NCBI RefSeq assembly: GCF_037975245.1
Contig: NC_092565.1
Location: forward strand, 13,853,499-13,917,498
DNA: 64,000 nt
Reading direction: 5' to 3'
Source of the DNA: Apostichopus japonicus
Taxonomy: Eukaryota; Echinodermata; Holothuroidea; Aspidochirotida; Stichopodidae
Shown here: positions 63,201 through 64,000 of the stretch, one piece after another
Numbering within the stretch: the stretch's first letter is position 1
Layout of the letters: each line of letters starts with the position of its first letter
The notes under the pieces: generated by a model
Database searches by the model: none
What the model was told of the DNA's origin: nothing
The model's input: the letters and a program-made list of their open reading frames with translations, nothing else
Program-made: the position numbers and the translations under genes

Positions 63201-63988
63201 GCTGTAAGTATTAGTTAATCGGCCTAATATCTCAGTCCATACAGTGGCGCGATGGCTTGGCGCACTGTACGAGCTGATGAGCGAGACTCTCTTTTGCATC
63301 GGTGGTTCGAACCCCGGTGACGTGCGTCTTTTACAGCTCGTGCCTACATGGGGAGCTGTAAGTATTAGTTAATCGGCCTAATATCTCAGTCCATACATTG
63401 GCGCGATGGCTTGGCGCACTGTACGAGCTGATGAGCGAGACTCTCTTTTGCATCGGTGGTTCGAACCCCGGTGACGTGCGTCTTTTACAGCTCGTGCCTA
63501 CATGGGGAGCTGTAAGTATTAGTTAATCGGCCTAATATCTCAGTCCATACAGTGGCGCGATGGCTTGGCGCACTGTACGAGCTGATGAGCGAGACTCTCT
63601 TTTGCATCGGTGGTTCGAACCCCGGTGACGTGCGTCTTTTACAGCTCGTGCCTACATGGGGAGCTGTAAGTATTAGTTAATCGGCCTAATATCTCAGTCC
63701 ATACAGTGGCGCGATGGCTTGGCGCACTGTACGAGCTGATGAGCGAGACTCTCTTTTGCATCGGTGGTTCGAACCCCGGTGACGTGCGTCTTTTACAGCT
63801 CGTGCCTACATGGGGAGCTGCAAGTATTAGTTAATCGGCCTAATATCTCAGTCCATACAGTGGCGCGATGGCTTGGCGCACTGTACGAGCTGATGAGCGA
63901 GACTCTCTTTTGCATCGGTGGTTCGAACCCCGGTGACGTGCGTCTTTTGCCGATCTTTTACAGCTCGTGCCTACATGGGGAGCTGTAA
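48251..63988 (+). other. Stop-loss variant monomers (TGTAAG to TGCAAG) with spurious open frames
   Basis: From about 38.9 kb, and densely from 47.7 kb, many monomers carry GAGCTGCAAG in place of GAGCTGTAAG. The change converts TAA to CAA in one frame and joins adjacent monomers into open frames of 74-129 codons that encode the same satellite peptide (MARWLGALYELMSETLF...). Identical frames recur at the monomer period, and no signal, domain or codon bias suggests a real protein. They should not be annotated as genes. Confidence 0.85.
50190..58020 (+). repeat. Higher-order duplication, offset 6171 bp
   Basis: Segment 50190-51850 matches 56361-58020. CAGTGGTGCG (50911/57082), GGTAGTTCGAACCCCTG-type (51291/57462) and GTAAATCGG (51840/58011) all recur at exactly 6171 bp, equal to 39 monomers. 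The TGCAAG-bearing long monomers follow the same pattern. Spacing breaks near 58.4 kb, where the next GAACACCGG mark is displaced. The intervening 51.9-56.3 kb carries related marks in different order, such as GGTTTGAACC with GAGGTGTAAG near 53.0 and 53.8 kb. Confidence 0.85.
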
Positions 63989-64000
63989 GTATTAGTTAAT
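60145..64000 (+). repeat. Short higher-order repeats of 1100-1265 bp at right end
   Basis: Pairs of TGCAAG-bearing monomers recur from 60145 and 60464 to 61245 and 61564 (1100 bp), then to 62510 and 62829 (1265 bp), then 63764 (1254 bp). The mark CATTGGCGCG at 60877, 62142 and 63396 gives 1265 and 1254. These equal 7 or 8 monomers, with one long-to-short change explaining the 11-bp difference. This is the most regular, and probably youngest, part of the array in this window. Confidence 0.88.

Larger units (their letters stand above)
10168..64000 (+). repeat. Satellite DNA array, right arm (154/165-bp monomers)
   Basis: About 53.8 kb of uninterrupted monomers (roughly 335), same unit and orientation as the left arm, running off the window. 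Long and short forms are intermixed. Rare point variants recur at fixed offsets and divide the array into higher-order blocks, listed separately. No other transposon, gene or spacer interrupts it. Open frames of 74-129 codons from 38.9 kb onward arise where TGTAAG has become TGCAAG, removing an in-frame TAA; they are not supported as genes. Confidence 0.98.

Noticed and set aside
48251-63988. Family of 74-129 aa proteins
   Set aside because: The same translated satellite recurs at the monomer period and is opened by a single T-to-C change; there is no domain, no codon bias and no gene structure.

Overview
This window is eukaryotic, almost certainly metazoan, and almost entirely repetitive. 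About 58.4 kb of the 64 kb is one head-to-tail satellite DNA array of 154-bp and 165-bp monomers, roughly 365 copies by division. All monomers lie in the same orientation. The array is interrupted once, by an apparently full-length non-LTR retrotransposon (LINE) of about 5.57 kb. I see no host single-copy gene, rRNA gene, functional tRNA gene, CRISPR array or prokaryotic feature. The host is probably an invertebrate: the LINE looks like the Tx1/L1 superfamily common in aquatic animals, and the satellite keeps about 13 CpGs per monomer. The species cannot be fixed from the sequence.

Layout: 1-4600 satellite; 4587-4600 left target-site duplication; 4601-10167 LINE (5' UTR, ORF1 with three CCHC zinc knuckles, ORF2 with AP-type endonuclease, reverse transcriptase and C-terminal CCHC, 3' UTR with stem-loop, AATAAA and 22-nt A tail); 10168-10181 right target-site duplication; 10168-64000 satellite to the window end. 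The array runs off both window edges.

The monomer is the most unusual part. It contains a tRNA-like Pol III internal promoter (A-box-like TGGCGCGATGG and a palindromic B box GGTTCGAACC) followed by T4 runs, so the array looks like a tRNA-derived SINE or tRNA-like gene amplified into a satellite. It also carries a D-arm-like hairpin and a perfect 9-bp inverted-repeat hairpin. That second hairpin coincides with a consensus-like splice acceptor, a 21-nt stop-free segment and a consensus splice donor. Long and short monomers differ by one 11-bp unit lying between TCTTTT direct repeats.

The array has clear layered higher-order structure, traced through shared rare variants. Offsets I measured are 2693, 3847, 2420, 4631, 2563, 2882, 3674, 1903, 2870, 6171, 1100, 1265 and 1254 bp. 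Each equals a whole number of 154/165-bp monomers once small indels are allowed for. This is the expected footprint of repeated unequal exchange. The many 74-129 codon open frames in the right arm come from one T-to-C variant that removes a stop codon and are not treated as genes.

The LINE has both ORFs open, all recognisable catalytic residues, a matching 14-bp target-site duplication and an intact tail. It is therefore a young insertion and possibly competent. The cleavage site inferred from its junctions is unlike the usual L1 TTTT/AA preference.
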